Positions 1 to 9,333 are shown, counted from the first letter of the stretch. The stretch: DNA of 64,000 nt from Bacteroidota bacterium (GCA_947450025.1 CANFTW010000007.1:140849-204848); one strand, 5' to 3'. Translations and numbers: made by a program. Notes: generated from the letters alone by a model not told the origin.

Positions 1-231
1 AACATCTATGAAATAAGTTTGTTTACTTGTTCCTACAATAGCATATTCTTTATGTTTGGCAGCTTGATACCACCCCCAACAACCTGAATACTTTCTGCTA
101 TCGGTACCTGTAAGGTCTGTTTCCGGATCTAAATGTGCTAGTAAGTTCATATTTAAACTAGCATAAGTTTGCGCCTTTAGGTAGTTAAATAAACACATAG
201 AGCACACGATGAGAAATAATAATTTTTTCAT
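1..231 (-). CDS. Choice-of-anchor B family protein, N-terminal part (cut by window edge)
   Basis: Read directly on the minus strand from an ATG at 231: the frame stays open for 77 codons to the window edge. It begins with a signal peptide (MKKLLFLIVCSMCLFN, cleavage probably after LKA). The mature start contains LLAHLDPETDL, a WGWY segment and EYAIVGTSKQTYFIDV, which matches the opening of the choice-of-anchor B domain, a secreted beta-propeller with LVIVD-type repeats. Many family members in this phylum end with a T9SS sorting domain, but that part lies outside the window. The role is probably extracellular or cell-surface; no specific substrate can be named. An unrelated exported propeller is the main alternative. 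Confidence 0.6.
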   Translation of the reverse strand, partial: MKKLLFLIVCSMCLFNYLKAQTYASLNMNLLAHLDPETDLTGTDSRKYSGCWGWYQAAKHKEYAIVGTSKQTYFIDV

Positions 232-291
232 TAAGGTATTTTAAGTCCTCACAAAGTACAAAAAAATAATGGTTTCAAAAAGCATTTATAA

Positions 292-1611
292 CTAGTTTAT
301 GCCTGCTAACTTCATTGCATCTAGCTTTATGGCTGAGTCTAGTGGAATTTGTAAATCTTGTGATTTTTTTGTTGCTTTTTTTAACAATACAGGTTTTTCT
401 CTAATTTGCTTTTCAAATTCTTTAATCGTTTTGTTTTTTGCTATTCGAGCATGATATCCTTTTGGATTGGTATATAATTCATACGCATCTTCAATAAAAG
501 TATTTGCGTAGGTTGGCAGGTTACCATCTGAGTATAATAACATTATGACTTGGTTACTTTCTATTTGTTGTTTTAAATCTAATTGCCAAACTTCTACTTT
601 TTCCCCAGGAGTAGGAGATGGAATAACTTTATTATAATAGTACCAAAATTGTCCACCAGCAAAACTACTCTGCCCAACTCCCATATAAACGGGGCCATAC
701 CAATAACTATCTGCAATAGTTAATACACGAGTTCTGTTTTTAGTAGAATCTTGTTCAAACATCACCTCTGGATATGCTAGTTTCATGTTTTGAACAGGAT
801 TTTTATACAAGTTCATACTCTTTAAAACATCAGCATCTCTACTTCTTGAAGAATCAACCACATCAATTTTTTTCCATACAATATCAGGCAAATCGCAATG
901 ATGAAGATTTTCTATATGTCCAATAATAGTATCTACAGCTAAGCATTCTCCATAAAAACTCCAGTGATGTCCAAATTTCGGGAATAATGGATAGGGTGTT
1001 GTTGGTTTTAATTTTTGAAAATAGGCTTTTAAGTCTAGAACATTGATGCCTAATTTTTTTGATTCAGTAATGTACGTTTGGTAATTAGTATGGGTGATAG
1101 GATGTTTATATTTATCTTCAATTTGTTCTATACAATATTCACCTTTGCCAGGCGCAAAAACCAATAATAAGTCAATTCCTTTTTTCTTTAAAGAATCTTG
1201 AACTATTTTTGCTTTTTGCAATTTAGAGAGAATTTTATCTTCGCCGACATAATCATCTCCAAAGGCCGAGAATATGTATCCTTCACTGTATACATAATTA
1301 TCCTTTCCTAATACAAATGCATTAACTCTAATTTGATTAAAAGCTTTGTAATAAAATTGGTTGTTTAATCTTACAAAAGTTTCCTTAAATGCCCAATGGT
1401 CATTATTGTAGTCATCTTTTAAAGATTGATACTCTCCGCTAAACCACATGCCTTTATCTAGTTTTAATAAAGAATCGGGTTTTACATTATTGATCACGAT
1501 ACCTGTTAAATTAGGTTTATTGTCTTTTTTAAGAATACCCATGATCATTGGATACGAAATCGCTGCAAAAGCAATGAAAACAAATATATTATAGGTTTTA
1601 CGTTTTGTCAT
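292..1611 (-). CDS. AlgX/AlgJ-like SGNH-type O-acetyltransferase partner protein
   Basis: A 439-residue protein with one N-terminal membrane anchor (about residues 8-25) and an extracytoplasmic SGNH-like domain. Family hallmarks visible are a GHHWS motif (H215, H216) and an ADSYW motif (D301, S302), as in alginate O-acetyltransferase AlgX/AlgJ relatives. In known systems this protein takes an acyl group delivered by a membrane MBOAT protein and places it on a polysaccharide in the periplasm. It starts 3 nt after the stop of the MBOAT gene, so the two are surely co-transcribed and work together. The polysaccharide is unknown; alginate itself is not implied because no alginate genes are seen. 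A DltD-like role is less likely. Confidence 0.8.
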   Translation of the reverse strand: MTKRKTYNIFVFIAFAAISYPMIMGILKKDNKPNLTGIVINNVKPDSLLKLDKGMWFSGEYQSLKDDYNNDHWAFKETFVRLNNQFYYKAFNQIRVNAFVLGKDNYVYSEGYIFSAFGDDYVGEDKILSKLQKAKIVQDSLKKKGIDLLLVFAPGKGEYCIEQIEDKYKHPITHTNYQTYITESKKLGINVLDLKAYFQKLKPTTPYPLFPKFGHHWSFYGECLAVDTIIGHIENLHHCDLPDIVWKKIDVVDSSRSRDADVLKSMNLYKNPVQNMKLAYPEVMFEQDSTKNRTRVLTIADSYWYGPVYMGVGQSSFAGGQFWYYYNKVIPSPTPGEKVEVWQLDLKQQIESNQVIMLLYSDGNLPTYANTFIEDAYELYTNPKGYHARIAKNKTIKEFEKQIREKPVLLKKATKKSQDLQIPLDSAIKLDAMKLAGIN

Positions 1612-1614
1612 GAT

Positions 1615-3042
1615 TTAGAATCTGAAATAAATAAATGGATTAAAATCGAGAGCAGCGATATAACTTAATGATATATAAAATAACAAAATACTTATACCCA
1701 TCATGAAGGTATTTGAAATGGTTGATTGATTTTCTCCGTATACTTTTGCTTGAATGTTTTTTGTAAAAGGAATAAAAGCAAAGAACGAAAAGAAAATTGC
1801 AAGACTCATAGAAAAATAAAAGTCGTTATGTAAAGCAAATTTTCCATCTGTAAAATGGAAGCTAAACATTGATTTTATGAAATGATTAGCTTGGGTTAAA
1901 TTTTCTGCTCTAAAATAAACCCATCCAACTATGACAATTAAAAAGGTGAGAGTTGTAGAAAGTATTTTTCCTGTTTTATTATAAATATTTAATAAGAACA
2001 GTCTTTCAAGTACTAGAAATAAACCATGAAATGCGCCCCATATAATAAAATTCCAGCTAGCTCCATGCCATAATCCAGAAAGTAAAAACACAATAAATAA
2101 ATTGCGGTATAACTTAAAATTTGAGTCAACTTTATTTCCTCCTAAAGGAATGTATAAGTAATTTTTCATCCAACTTCCTAATGTGATATGCCATCTTCGC
2201 CAAAACTCTGTAATACTTGATGATAAGTAAGGATTATTAAAGTTTTCTGGTAAACGAATTCCCATGATTTTACATAAACCAATGGCCATATCACTATATC
2301 CACTAAAATCAAAATAAATTTGAAATGTATAAGCAATTGCTCCAACCCAAGCGGCGGCAGAATCAATATGCTGAAGATCTAATTTAAATACATCATCAGC
2401 CTGAGATCCAATTGTATTAGCTATAATGACTTTTTTTGCTAAGCCAATGCAAAATGTATAGAAGCCACTTAGCTTAACTTCAGCGGTGTAATTTTTCTCT
2501 CTATCGGTAATTTGATCGGCAATATCATGGTAACGAACAATAGGCCCTGCTATTAATTTCGGGAACAATAAAATGTATGTTTGATAATGCCAAAAGTTTT
2601 TTAAAGGTTTATGAATACCACGGTATACATCTACTACATAGGTTACACTCTCAAATGTATAAAAAGAAATCCCTATTGGTAACACGATTTTTAACCAAGC
2701 GATTTCTTTTACGCCTGCTAAACTCATCAAGCCATTGATATTATCAATAAAGAAGTTAGAATATTTAAAGTAAAATAATAAGCCTAAGTTCAGTACCAAA
2801 GAAATAATCAGTAATTGTTTTTTTGTACTTTCTGATTTTGATTGAGCCATTTGTTTTACCAAAAAAAAATCGACAAAAGTAGTGCCTAGAATCACAAAAA
2901 TAAATTTAGGCCCACCCCAAGCATAAAAAACAATACTAAAAATTAAGATGCAGGCATTTTTAAATTTATTGGGAGTTAAGTGATACGCCAATAAAAAGAT
3001 TGGCAAAAAATATACTAAAAAGGTAATGCTACTAAAAACCAT
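1615..3042 (-). CDS. MBOAT family O-acyltransferase (AlgI-like)
   Basis: A 475-residue polytopic membrane protein of the MBOAT family. It has the AlgI-type signature blocks FWRRWHITLGSW (H285) and LSGLWHGASWN, whose H326 is the expected catalytic histidine. About ten hydrophobic segments cover the chain. AlgI-type proteins carry acyl groups, normally acetyl, across the inner membrane for transfer to an extracytoplasmic polysaccharide. The next gene encodes the AlgX/AlgJ-like partner. Upstream on the same strand lie dTDP-glucose dehydratase and a priming glycosyltransferase, so surface or exopolysaccharide O-acetylation is the likely job. Teichoic-acid D-alanylation (DltB) is unlikely because no other dlt genes are present. 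Confidence 0.9.
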   Translation of the reverse strand: MVFSSITFLVYFLPIFLLAYHLTPNKFKNACILIFSIVFYAWGGPKFIFVILGTTFVDFFLVKQMAQSKSESTKKQLLIISLVLNLGLLFYFKYSNFFIDNINGLMSLAGVKEIAWLKIVLPIGISFYTFESVTYVVDVYRGIHKPLKNFWHYQTYILLFPKLIAGPIVRYHDIADQITDREKNYTAEVKLSGFYTFCIGLAKKVIIANTIGSQADDVFKLDLQHIDSAAAWVGAIAYTFQIYFDFSGYSDMAIGLCKIMGIRLPENFNNPYLSSSITEFWRRWHITLGSWMKNYLYIPLGGNKVDSNFKLYRNLFIVFLLSGLWHGASWNFIIWGAFHGLFLVLERLFLLNIYNKTGKILSTTLTFLIVIVGWVYFRAENLTQANHFIKSMFSFHFTDGKFALHNDFYFSMSLAIFFSFFAFIPFTKNIQAKVYGENQSTISNTFMMGISILLFYISLSYIAALDFNPFIYFRF

Positions 3043-3077
3043 AGTTTAAATTATAAATGTTTTCTACATTTAAAATT

Positions 3078-4127
3078 TTAGTGTTGGTATTGTTTTTCGT
3101 AATAGTTAGCGTATGCACCAGAAGTAACATTCGTTAACCATTCTTCGTTTTGTAAATACCAATCAACTGTTTTTGATAAGCCTTCTTCAAATTGAAGGGA
3201 TGGTTTCCAACCTAAATCTTTTTGTAATTTTGTTGAATCAATAGCATAGCGTAAATCGTGCCCAGCTCTATCCGTTACAAAGGTGATTAATTTTTGATTG
3301 GTTCCTTTTTCTCTTCCTAATTTCTCATCCATCATATCACATAATAAGCGAATGACGTCAATATTTGTCCATTCGTTATGTCCTCCAATATTATAAGTGC
3401 TTCCTAATGCTGCTGTATGAAATATTACATCAATGGCACGCGCGTGATCTTCAACAAATAGCCAATCACGAACATTTTCTCCTTTACCATAAATTGGTAA
3501 TGGTTTATTATTTTTAATATTATTAATACATAATGGAATTAATTTTTCAGGAAAGTGAAACGGTCCATAATTATTTGAACAATTTGAAATAACACATGGT
3601 AATTTGTATGTATCGTGATAAGCTCTAACAAAATGGTCTGAACTAGCTTTAGATGCAGAATAAGGACTATGTGGATCGTAAGCCGTACTTTCTGTAAATA
3701 AGCCTGTATCTCCTAATGAACCATATACTTCATCCGTAGAAACATGATAAAATTTGGTAAACTTAGTTGAATCAGCTTTATGCAATTCTTTAGCAGCATT
3801 TAGTAAATTCACGGTTCCAATAACATTGGTATATACAAATTCTAATGGGTTTGTAATACTTCTATCAACATGACTTTCGGCTGCTAAATGAATAACCGCA
3901 TTAAATTGGTGTTCTTTAAATAATTGATTTATAAAGGTGGCATCCACGATATCTCCTTTTACAAACGAGTAATTCGGTTTGTTTTCAATATCTTTTAAGT
4001 TAGCTAAATTACCAGCATAAGTTAATTTATCGAGGTTTACGATACTGTAATTTGGATATTTATTTACAAATAATCTTACAACGTGTGAACCAATAAAGCC
4101 AGCGCCTCCAGTAATTAATATTTTCAT
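3078..4127 (-). CDS. rfbB: dTDP-glucose 4,6-dehydratase
   Basis: A 349-residue extended short-chain dehydrogenase. It opens with the NAD-binding glycine motif GGAGFIGSHVV, carries the STDEVYG motif that supplies the catalytic Thr-Asp-Glu, and has YSASKASSDH with the Tyr-xxx-Lys pair. The length and NYGPFHFPEKLIPL block are typical of RfbB/RmlB. It converts dTDP-D-glucose to dTDP-4-keto-6-deoxyglucose, the branch point for rhamnose and other 6-deoxysugars, in the cytoplasm. RfbA, RfbC and RfbD are not in this window, so the final sugar cannot be told. It sits between a priming glycosyltransferase and the acylation pair, consistent with surface polysaccharide synthesis. Confidence 0.94.
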   Translation of the reverse strand: MKILITGGAGFIGSHVVRLFVNKYPNYSIVNLDKLTYAGNLANLKDIENKPNYSFVKGDIVDATFINQLFKEHQFNAVIHLAAESHVDRSITNPLEFVYTNVIGTVNLLNAAKELHKADSTKFTKFYHVSTDEVYGSLGDTGLFTESTAYDPHSPYSASKASSDHFVRAYHDTYKLPCVISNCSNNYGPFHFPEKLIPLCINNIKNNKPLPIYGKGENVRDWLFVEDHARAIDVIFHTAALGSTYNIGGHNEWTNIDVIRLLCDMMDEKLGREKGTNQKLITFVTDRAGHDLRYAIDSTKLQKDLGWKPSLQFEEGLSKTVDWYLQNEEWLTNVTSGAYANYYEKQYQH

Positions 4128-4183
4128 GATGTTTGTTTTTATCAGTGGCGAATATACAAAATGATGATGATGAAAGGAAGTAC

Positions 4184-4206
4184 TTTTATGGATTTAATCC
4201 ATAAAA
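4184..4206. repeat. Perfect inverted repeat between glycosyltransferase and rfbB genes
   Basis: Ten-base arms TTTTATGGAT (4184-4193) and ATCCATAAAA (4197-4206) around a 3-base loop, in the gap between the transferase gene and rfbB. Neither strand has a proper T-run after the 3' arm, so it is not a standard intrinsic terminator. It could be an mRNA processing or stability hairpin. Confidence 0.45.
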
Positions 4207-4213
4207 AACACAA

Positions 4214-5635
4214 TTATTTTCCTCTTCCTTGAACGACAATTAATACGGTATGAACTAATATCTTAAAATCAATAAGTAAGCTCATGTTTTCAATATAAAG
4301 CAAATCAAACTTAATACGTGATACCATTTGCTCAATATTAGATGCATAGCCATATTTCACTTGTCCGTAACCTGTAATACCTGGTCTAACCCTATGTAAA
4401 TGAACGTAATGTGGAGCATGAACTACAATTTGATCAATAAAGAACTTACGCTCAGGTCGCGGCCCCACTAAGCTCATATCGCCTTTAATCACGTTATAAA
4501 ATTGTGGAATTTCATCTAATCGAACTTTTCTTAAAAAACGACCGATATTTGTAATTCTTGGGTCGTCTGTTTTAGATAATAATGGACCGTGTTTTTCGGC
4601 ATCGGTATACATCGTTCTATATTTAATAATGTTAAAAGGTTTCCCTCCTTTACCGATGCGTTCTTGCTTAAAAAATACAGGACCTTTTGAACTCACTTTA
4701 ACCACAACAATTAAAATAATATATACCCAAAAAAATAGAATTAAGACTAAAACAGAAACCAAAACATCTATAAATCGTTTAACAGATTGTTGCCAATTAG
4801 GCATTGCCTGTTTGTTTAACACAATTAAGGCGGTTTCTGAAATAGAGTTCATTTTTACCTGACCAGATAAAATATCATACATGTCAGGAATGATTTTAAT
4901 AATGGCTTCAAAATCATTTAATTCATTAATAATTTTCTCAAGGTAGCCATGCTCCCATGATTCAATTGCAATGATAATTTCTTCGATTTGATGTGTTTGA
5001 ACAATTTCTTTTAAGTCTTTGTATTCTCCTAAATGAGCAAGTTTTTCTTTTAATTGTTCTGAAAAACCATTTTTTTCATCTAGATGTATAAAACCAATAA
5101 ATTGGTTGCCAGAAGATTTATAACTTGATGTGATTTCTTCGTAAATTTTTAATGCCCTTTGATTACTACCAATAATGACGGTGTTAAATCCAATTTTACC
5201 TTGACTAATTTTATAGTTAGTCATCGTTGATAAGACAAATCTAAAAATAGCAGTAATAAAAAAGTGAAGGGCAAATAATACGGTGTAAACTTTATAATAA
5301 GCTTTGTAATTAGATACAAAATCATCTAATAGTATAAAAAAGAAAATAAAAGTTACGCCAATAATAGATGTAGCAAGGGTTTGTATAAATTCATTAATTC
5401 TTGATTTTCGATAGATATCTTTATAAAATCCAGTTAAATAATAAGCTAATAACCAACCAAGAGGTAAAATAATGATTCCTAAGATATATTGTCTATCAAA
5501 AACTTGCTCAGGTAAAATTCCAAATTTATCTGGCTCAATATAAAATTTACGATATAGGTAAAATAAACTCCAAGCTAAACCTGCCGACAAATAATCAGCC
5601 AAAACATATTTTAATGTTTGGAGTGTTTTGTTCAC
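4214..5635 (-). CDS. Undecaprenyl-phosphate sugar phosphotransferase (polyprenyl glycosylphosphotransferase)
   Basis: A 473-residue membrane enzyme of the WcaJ/WbaP type. The N-terminal part has four to five membrane helices, followed by a CoA-binding-like Rossmann segment (about 150-260) and the bacterial sugar transferase domain (about 280-473) with KQERIGKGGKPFNIIKYRTM, LDEIPQFYNV and SLVGPRPE. It transfers a sugar-1-phosphate to undecaprenyl phosphate, the first membrane step of exopolysaccharide, capsule or O-antigen assembly. The start is GTG at 5635-5633, abutting the TAA stop (5638-5636) of the upstream lipoprotein gene, so the two are translationally coupled. The donor sugar cannot be read from the sequence. 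Confidence 0.9.
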   Translation of the reverse strand: MNKTLQTLKYVLADYLSAGLAWSLFYLYRKFYIEPDKFGILPEQVFDRQYILGIIILPLGWLLAYYLTGFYKDIYRKSRINEFIQTLATSIIGVTFIFFFILLDDFVSNYKAYYKVYTVLFALHFFITAIFRFVLSTMTNYKISQGKIGFNTVIIGSNQRALKIYEEITSSYKSSGNQFIGFIHLDEKNGFSEQLKEKLAHLGEYKDLKEIVQTHQIEEIIIAIESWEHGYLEKIINELNDFEAIIKIIPDMYDILSGQVKMNSISETALIVLNKQAMPNWQQSVKRFIDVLVSVLVLILFFWVYIILIVVVKVSSKGPVFFKQERIGKGGKPFNIIKYRTMYTDAEKHGPLLSKTDDPRITNIGRFLRKVRLDEIPQFYNVIKGDMSLVGPRPERKFFIDQIVVHAPHYVHLHRVRPGITGYGQVKYGYASNIEQMVSRIKFDLLYIENMSLLIDFKILVHTVLIVVQGRGK

Positions 5636-6490
5636 TTATTGATAAATTAATTTTACGTTGTCGATATAAATTTCAGGAGACGCAACTGTTTTGTCGGCAT
5701 GAATAAATACTTGATAACTAGAGTAGGTTGGTTGAGTACTTACCACACTGGATAATTGAACATAAATTTTATTCCATTCATTGGATGTATTAACTGTAAG
5801 AGCAGTTCTTCTATCGCTTCCTCCACCAATAACCCCAACAGTAAATGGTTGATTGCACTTGTAATTTAATTCTAAGTAGATGGTTGCTCCGCCTGAAGGC
5901 AAAAAGTAAGGAATGGTTTGAAGCATTTCAGCATTTGGATGTGCATCACTCATCGTCATATAAATAGAACCAGCTCCTTCAAAAGATTTCGTGGGATCAA
6001 AACTAGCGGTGTTTGAATAGGATGTAGCGCCATTTGATACAAAATAACTTCCACCGCCCACTACTGAGTCGAAATTATCAAAATAATAAAAATAGGCACC
6101 TGTATTATATTGAAAAACTGGAGAAATGGTATAGGTTTTTCCAGGTTCAAAGTTTTGATTGTAAGTAATAGAATTATAAAATGGGTAGGGTAGACGTGTT
6201 GCAGAAATGCCATTGTTTTTTATCCCAGCAAATAAGGTAATTTCTGCATTGCCAGAGGCAACCACTGGCATCACATTTCCTATAGGAAATATACCTTTAA
6301 ATTGGCCGTTTACGTAGTACCAAATGTCTGTTATTTTTTGACTATTAGAGCCTTGTGCAGGTGTTGTGGTTAAGGTTACTGGAGCGGTCACAAGAAATGC
6401 TGATTCTGGCGCTTTAAGTTTATCTTTATTACAAGAACTTAGTAATATCAGACTACAAAATAAAAAAACGTACTGTAAATATCTTTGCAT
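5636..6490 (-). CDS. Lipoprotein with C-terminal carbohydrate-binding-like beta-sandwich domain
   Basis: A 284-residue lipoprotein: signal peptide with lipobox LLSSC (C20). Residues about 35-130 look like an Ig-like domain with short strands. From about 140 to the end there is a jelly-roll-like region with DNFDS, FEGAGSIYM, NEWNKIYVQLS and the terminal IYIDNVKLIYQ, a pattern seen in CBM4/9-like and related galactose-binding-fold domains. No catalytic motif is seen. Its stop directly abuts the GTG start of the sugar phosphotransferase, so it belongs to the polysaccharide operon and may bind or anchor the polymer. The binding role is inferred from fold-like patterns only. A possible -7 box TATCTTTA lies at 6506-6513. 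Confidence 0.65.
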   Translation of the reverse strand: MQRYLQYVFLFCSLILLSSCNKDKLKAPESAFLVTAPVTLTTTPAQGSNSQKITDIWYYVNGQFKGIFPIGNVMPVVASGNAEITLFAGIKNNGISATRLPYPFYNSITYNQNFEPGKTYTISPVFQYNTGAYFYYFDNFDSVVGGGSYFVSNGATSYSNTASFDPTKSFEGAGSIYMTMSDAHPNAEMLQTIPYFLPSGGATIYLELNYKCNQPFTVGVIGGGSDRRTALTVNTSNEWNKIYVQLSSVVSTQPTYSSYQVFIHADKTVASPEIYIDNVKLIYQ

Positions 6491-6562
6491 ATCGTATGTA
6501 AAACGTAAAGATAACAGTACTTATTGTATTGCCATAAAAAAAATGATTTTCACATCATTTCT

Positions 6563-7531
6563 TTATTTTTTCATAGGTCTAATTTGTGCCTCAATATCTT
6601 GAACAACCTTTAGAGCAACTTCAGCATCCATTAACGAAACGGTTAATGGAAAGTCATGATGGATGCTTTTATAAAAACATTCTAATTCTGTTTTTATAGC
6701 ATTCACAGGATTGACAATAGGTTGATTTTGAATGATTTCAAATTTTTGGTGCCCAACTCCTGGATCTATCATAATTCCTTTTGACTGAGAAGTTGTTGGT
6801 TGAATTTTATGTATAGTGGTTGATTTGTTTAGCAAATCAATGTTTATGAAGGTGTTTTCTTGAAAAATTTCCATTTTTCTAACATTTTGCAAAGCAACTC
6901 GGTTCGCCGTTAAATTTGCCACACAGCCATTTTCAAATTCAATTCTCACATGAGCAATATCGGCAGACTTGCTTACAATATCTGACCCAGTAGCTGATAT
7001 TTTTCGAATTTTACTTTTGATGGTATGTAATAACAAATCAATATCATGAATCATTATATCCAAAACTACCGAAACATCAGTGCCTCTTGGATTATAACAG
7101 GCTAAGCGCTCAATATGAATATGCAGAGGGTTGTTAATATGATTTTTAGCTGCGGTAAATGCCGGATTAAATCGCTCAACATGCCCCACTTGAACAACAA
7201 CACCTGCTTCCTTCGCTAGTCTAATTAGTTTCTTTGTATCCTCTAAATCATCCGTCGCAGGTTTTTCAATAAAAACATGCTTACCTTTTTTGATAGCTTC
7301 ACTAGCCAAATGATAATGGGTTGGAGTAGGGGTAATGACTAAGACGCCATCACAATGATTCAGCAACTCATCATAACTATTGCAAATCATCACATTATTT
7401 TGATAGGATAAATTTGCAGTCACATTTTTATCTATATCATAAATCGCACTTATATTAAATTCAGGTAGTTCACTTGCTAATTTCAAGTGAATTTTACCTA
7501 AATGACCCAATCCTACAATACCTACATTCAT
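6563..7531 (-). CDS. Gfo/Idh/MocA family NAD(P)-dependent oxidoreductase
   Basis: A 322-residue protein from the ATG at 7531; an in-frame TTG nine bases upstream is a weaker start. The N-terminal Rossmann domain has GIVGLGHLG (residues 4-12) and the family motif EKP at 89-91; the C-terminal alpha/beta domain includes GHVERFNPAF. Members oxidise or reduce sugars, sugar nucleotides or cyclic polyols with NAD(P). Homologues of this type are often near lipid A or sugar-nucleotide genes in Bacteroidota. Its position next to the polysaccharide block suggests a sugar-nucleotide substrate, but this is inference. A -7-like TACATTTA lies at 7549-7556. Confidence 0.85.
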   Translation of the reverse strand: MNVGIVGLGHLGKIHLKLASELPEFNISAIYDIDKNVTANLSYQNNVMICNSYDELLNHCDGVLVITPTPTHYHLASEAIKKGKHVFIEKPATDDLEDTKKLIRLAKEAGVVVQVGHVERFNPAFTAAKNHINNPLHIHIERLACYNPRGTDVSVVLDIMIHDIDLLLHTIKSKIRKISATGSDIVSKSADIAHVRIEFENGCVANLTANRVALQNVRKMEIFQENTFINIDLLNKSTTIHKIQPTTSQSKGIMIDPGVGHQKFEIIQNQPIVNPVNAIKTELECFYKSIHHDFPLTVSLMDAEVALKVVQDIEAQIRPMKK

Positions 7532-7622
7532 TAAAACCAATTTTTTGGTAAATGTACTATCTATTAAAAACTAATTGTTAGAAATGATTTTTTAATATTA
7601 AAACTACATTGTTTATTATAAT

Positions 7623-7630
7623 TAATTTTA
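7623..7630 (+). promoter_or_regulatory. Putative -7 promoter element of pcm
   Basis: TAATTTTA matches TAnnTTTR and ends exactly 4 nt before the pcm ATG at 7635, which would put the transcription start at or next to the start codon. No clear TTG box is seen 19-20 nt upstream. Confidence 0.4.
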
Positions 7631-7634
7631 GGGC

Positions 7635-8312
7635 ATGCAAATTCATATTAGTAAAGAAGACGATTACCTGTACCAAGGAAAAAGAAAACGTTTAGTTGAA
7701 CAATTAAAAGAAAAGGGAATTTTAAGTCAATCCGTTTTAAATTCGATATTAAAGATACCGAGACATTTATTTTTTGACCAATCTACTGAACGCCCTGCTT
7801 TACTAGATCATGCTTATTCAGATAAAGCACTTAAAATTGGCGCTGGTCAAACTATTTCCCATCCATTTACAGTGGCTTTTCAAACAGAAAAATTAGAAAT
7901 TAAAAAAGGAGATAAGATTTTAGAGATAGGAACGGGTTGTGGTTATCAAACCGCCGTGCTATTAGAAATGGGAGCAAAAGTGTTTTCTATTGAACGTCAG
8001 AGAGAATTGTACGATAAAACGAAAATATTTTTACCCTTACTAGGATATAAAGGTGCCAAATTAGTATATGGGGATGGTTATAAAGGTTTACCACAATTTG
8101 CACCTTTTGATAAAATCATTGTAACAGCTGCAGCGCCTTATATTCCCCAAGATTTATTAGCCCAATTAATTGTAGGAGGTATTTTAGTTATTCCATTGGG
8201 AGAAGGCGAGGAACAAGTGATGAATGTGATTGTTAAAAAAAGCGAGACTCAGTTTGATAAACAGGCCTTTGGCAAGTTTAAATTTGTACCAATGCTGCAA
8301 AATAAGCAGTAA
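7635..8312 (+). CDS. pcm: Protein-L-isoaspartate O-methyltransferase
   Basis: A 225-residue SAM-dependent methyltransferase. The SAM-binding motif I is EIGTGCG (97-103), and the preceding GAGQTISHPFTVAFQ block is the substrate-recognition signature of PCMT. It methylates isoaspartyl residues in aged proteins so they can revert to aspartate, in the cytoplasm. The length fits the bacterial family. The ATG lies 4 nt downstream of a TAATTTTA element, so the mRNA may be leaderless. It is a stand-alone rightward gene: its neighbour upstream is divergent and the next gene has its own long leader. Confidence 0.93.
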   Translation: MQIHISKEDDYLYQGKRKRLVEQLKEKGILSQSVLNSILKIPRHLFFDQSTERPALLDHAYSDKALKIGAGQTISHPFTVAFQTEKLEIKKGDKILEIGTGCGYQTAVLLEMGAKVFSIERQRELYDKTKIFLPLLGYKGAKLVYGDGYKGLPQFAPFDKIIVTAAAPYIPQDLLAQLIVGGILVIPLGEGEEQVMNVIVKKSETQFDKQAFGKFKFVPMLQNKQ

Positions 8313-8323
8313 TAGTTATTAAC

Positions 8324-8335
8324 ATTGTTAACAAT
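8324..8335. repeat. 12-bp perfect palindrome downstream of pcm
   Basis: ATTGTTAACAAT reads the same on both strands. It lies in the 124-base gap between pcm and the outer-membrane protein gene, about 50 bases before a candidate promoter. It might be an operator; chance occurrence in AT-rich DNA is also possible. Confidence 0.25.
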
Positions 8336-8436
8336 TACCTGTTTATAAGACAATGTTTGGTCTCTTTAAATATCTTCAGAATATATTCATATTTGCTGTG
8401 TTAATTTAAAAATAATAACAAACAAAACAACAAATT

Positions 8437-9312
8437 ATGAAAAAATCAATCGCTCTAGTAGCTTTAGCATTCGGTGTAACTGGTGCTTTCGCTCAAGATT
8501 TAACTTCAAAAAAAGGTGAACCATTTTTACCAGAAGCTGGTGATTATGCAATCGGTGTTGATGCAACTCCATTCTTAAATTACGTAGGTAATTTCTTTGG
8601 AAAATCTACAGCAAACAACGCTCCAACATTCAACTTTTTAAACAACAGTAATCTTATGATTATGGGTAAAAAGTTTGTTGATGCTAATACAGCTTACCGT
8701 GTAGGTTTAAATTTAAACTTTGGTTCAACTAAATACACTAACAATGTATTAGATCAAACTAGTACAGCTACTCCTCAAGCTTATGTTCAAGACACTCGTA
8801 AAGTTGGAAATACATTTGTAGGATTAACTGCAGGTATCGAAAAACGTCGTGGTAAAACTCGTTTACAAGGTGTTTATGGTGCTGAGGCTGGATTATCTTT
8901 TGGTTCAACTAAGTCTAAATATGCTTATGGTAACACAATGGATAATACTCATACAACTCCGCAATCTACTGATTGGGCAACTTGGAATGGTACTTCTGCT
9001 AATTCTACTGCTAATGGAAACAGAACTACTGAAACTAAATCAGGTGTTGCTATCGGATTTGGTGTTCGTGCTTTTGTAGGTGCTGAGTATTTCGTAGCTC
9101 CTAAAGTTTCTATCGGTGGTGAATTCGGATGGGGATTAGGTTTAACACTTCAAGGAAAAGGTTCTTCAACTTCTGAGGCTTTAAATGCTTCTGGTGCTGC
9201 TACCTCAACTACAACTGATACTGGTAAAACTTCTACTTTTGGTTTAGGAACTGATAACAGAAATTCTGTATTTGGACCATCAGCTTCATTACGTTTAAAC
9301 TTACATTTCTAA
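8437..9312 (+). CDS. Outer-membrane beta-barrel protein
   Basis: A 291-residue exported protein with a classic signal peptide (MKKSIALVALAFGVTGAFA, cleavage before QD). The mature part alternates polar and hydrophobic residues, is rich in Gly, Ser, Thr and Asn, and ends LRLNLHF with a terminal phenylalanine, as expected for an outer-membrane barrel. The A-rich leader (roughly 8408-8436) and codon choice look like those of abundant Bacteroidota surface proteins. A possible promoter is TTG (8357-8359), 22 bases, TATATTCA. A strong terminator follows, so it is monocistronic. The specific function is unknown; it may be a structural porin-like protein. Confidence 0.75.
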   Translation: MKKSIALVALAFGVTGAFAQDLTSKKGEPFLPEAGDYAIGVDATPFLNYVGNFFGKSTANNAPTFNFLNNSNLMIMGKKFVDANTAYRVGLNLNFGSTKYTNNVLDQTSTATPQAYVQDTRKVGNTFVGLTAGIEKRRGKTRLQGVYGAEAGLSFGSTKSKYAYGNTMDNTHTTPQSTDWATWNGTSANSTANGNRTTETKSGVAIGFGVRAFVGAEYFVAPKVSIGGEFGWGLGLTLQGKGSSTSEALNASGAATSTTTDTGKTSTFGLGTDNRNSVFGPSASLRLNLHF

Positions 9313-9333
9313 TTAGAAATCAAGTATAATCAT

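Noticed and set aside
4184..4206. Intrinsic terminator before the priming transferase
   Set aside because: The stem is perfect but lacks a T-run after the 3' arm on either strand, so it is listed only as an inverted repeat.
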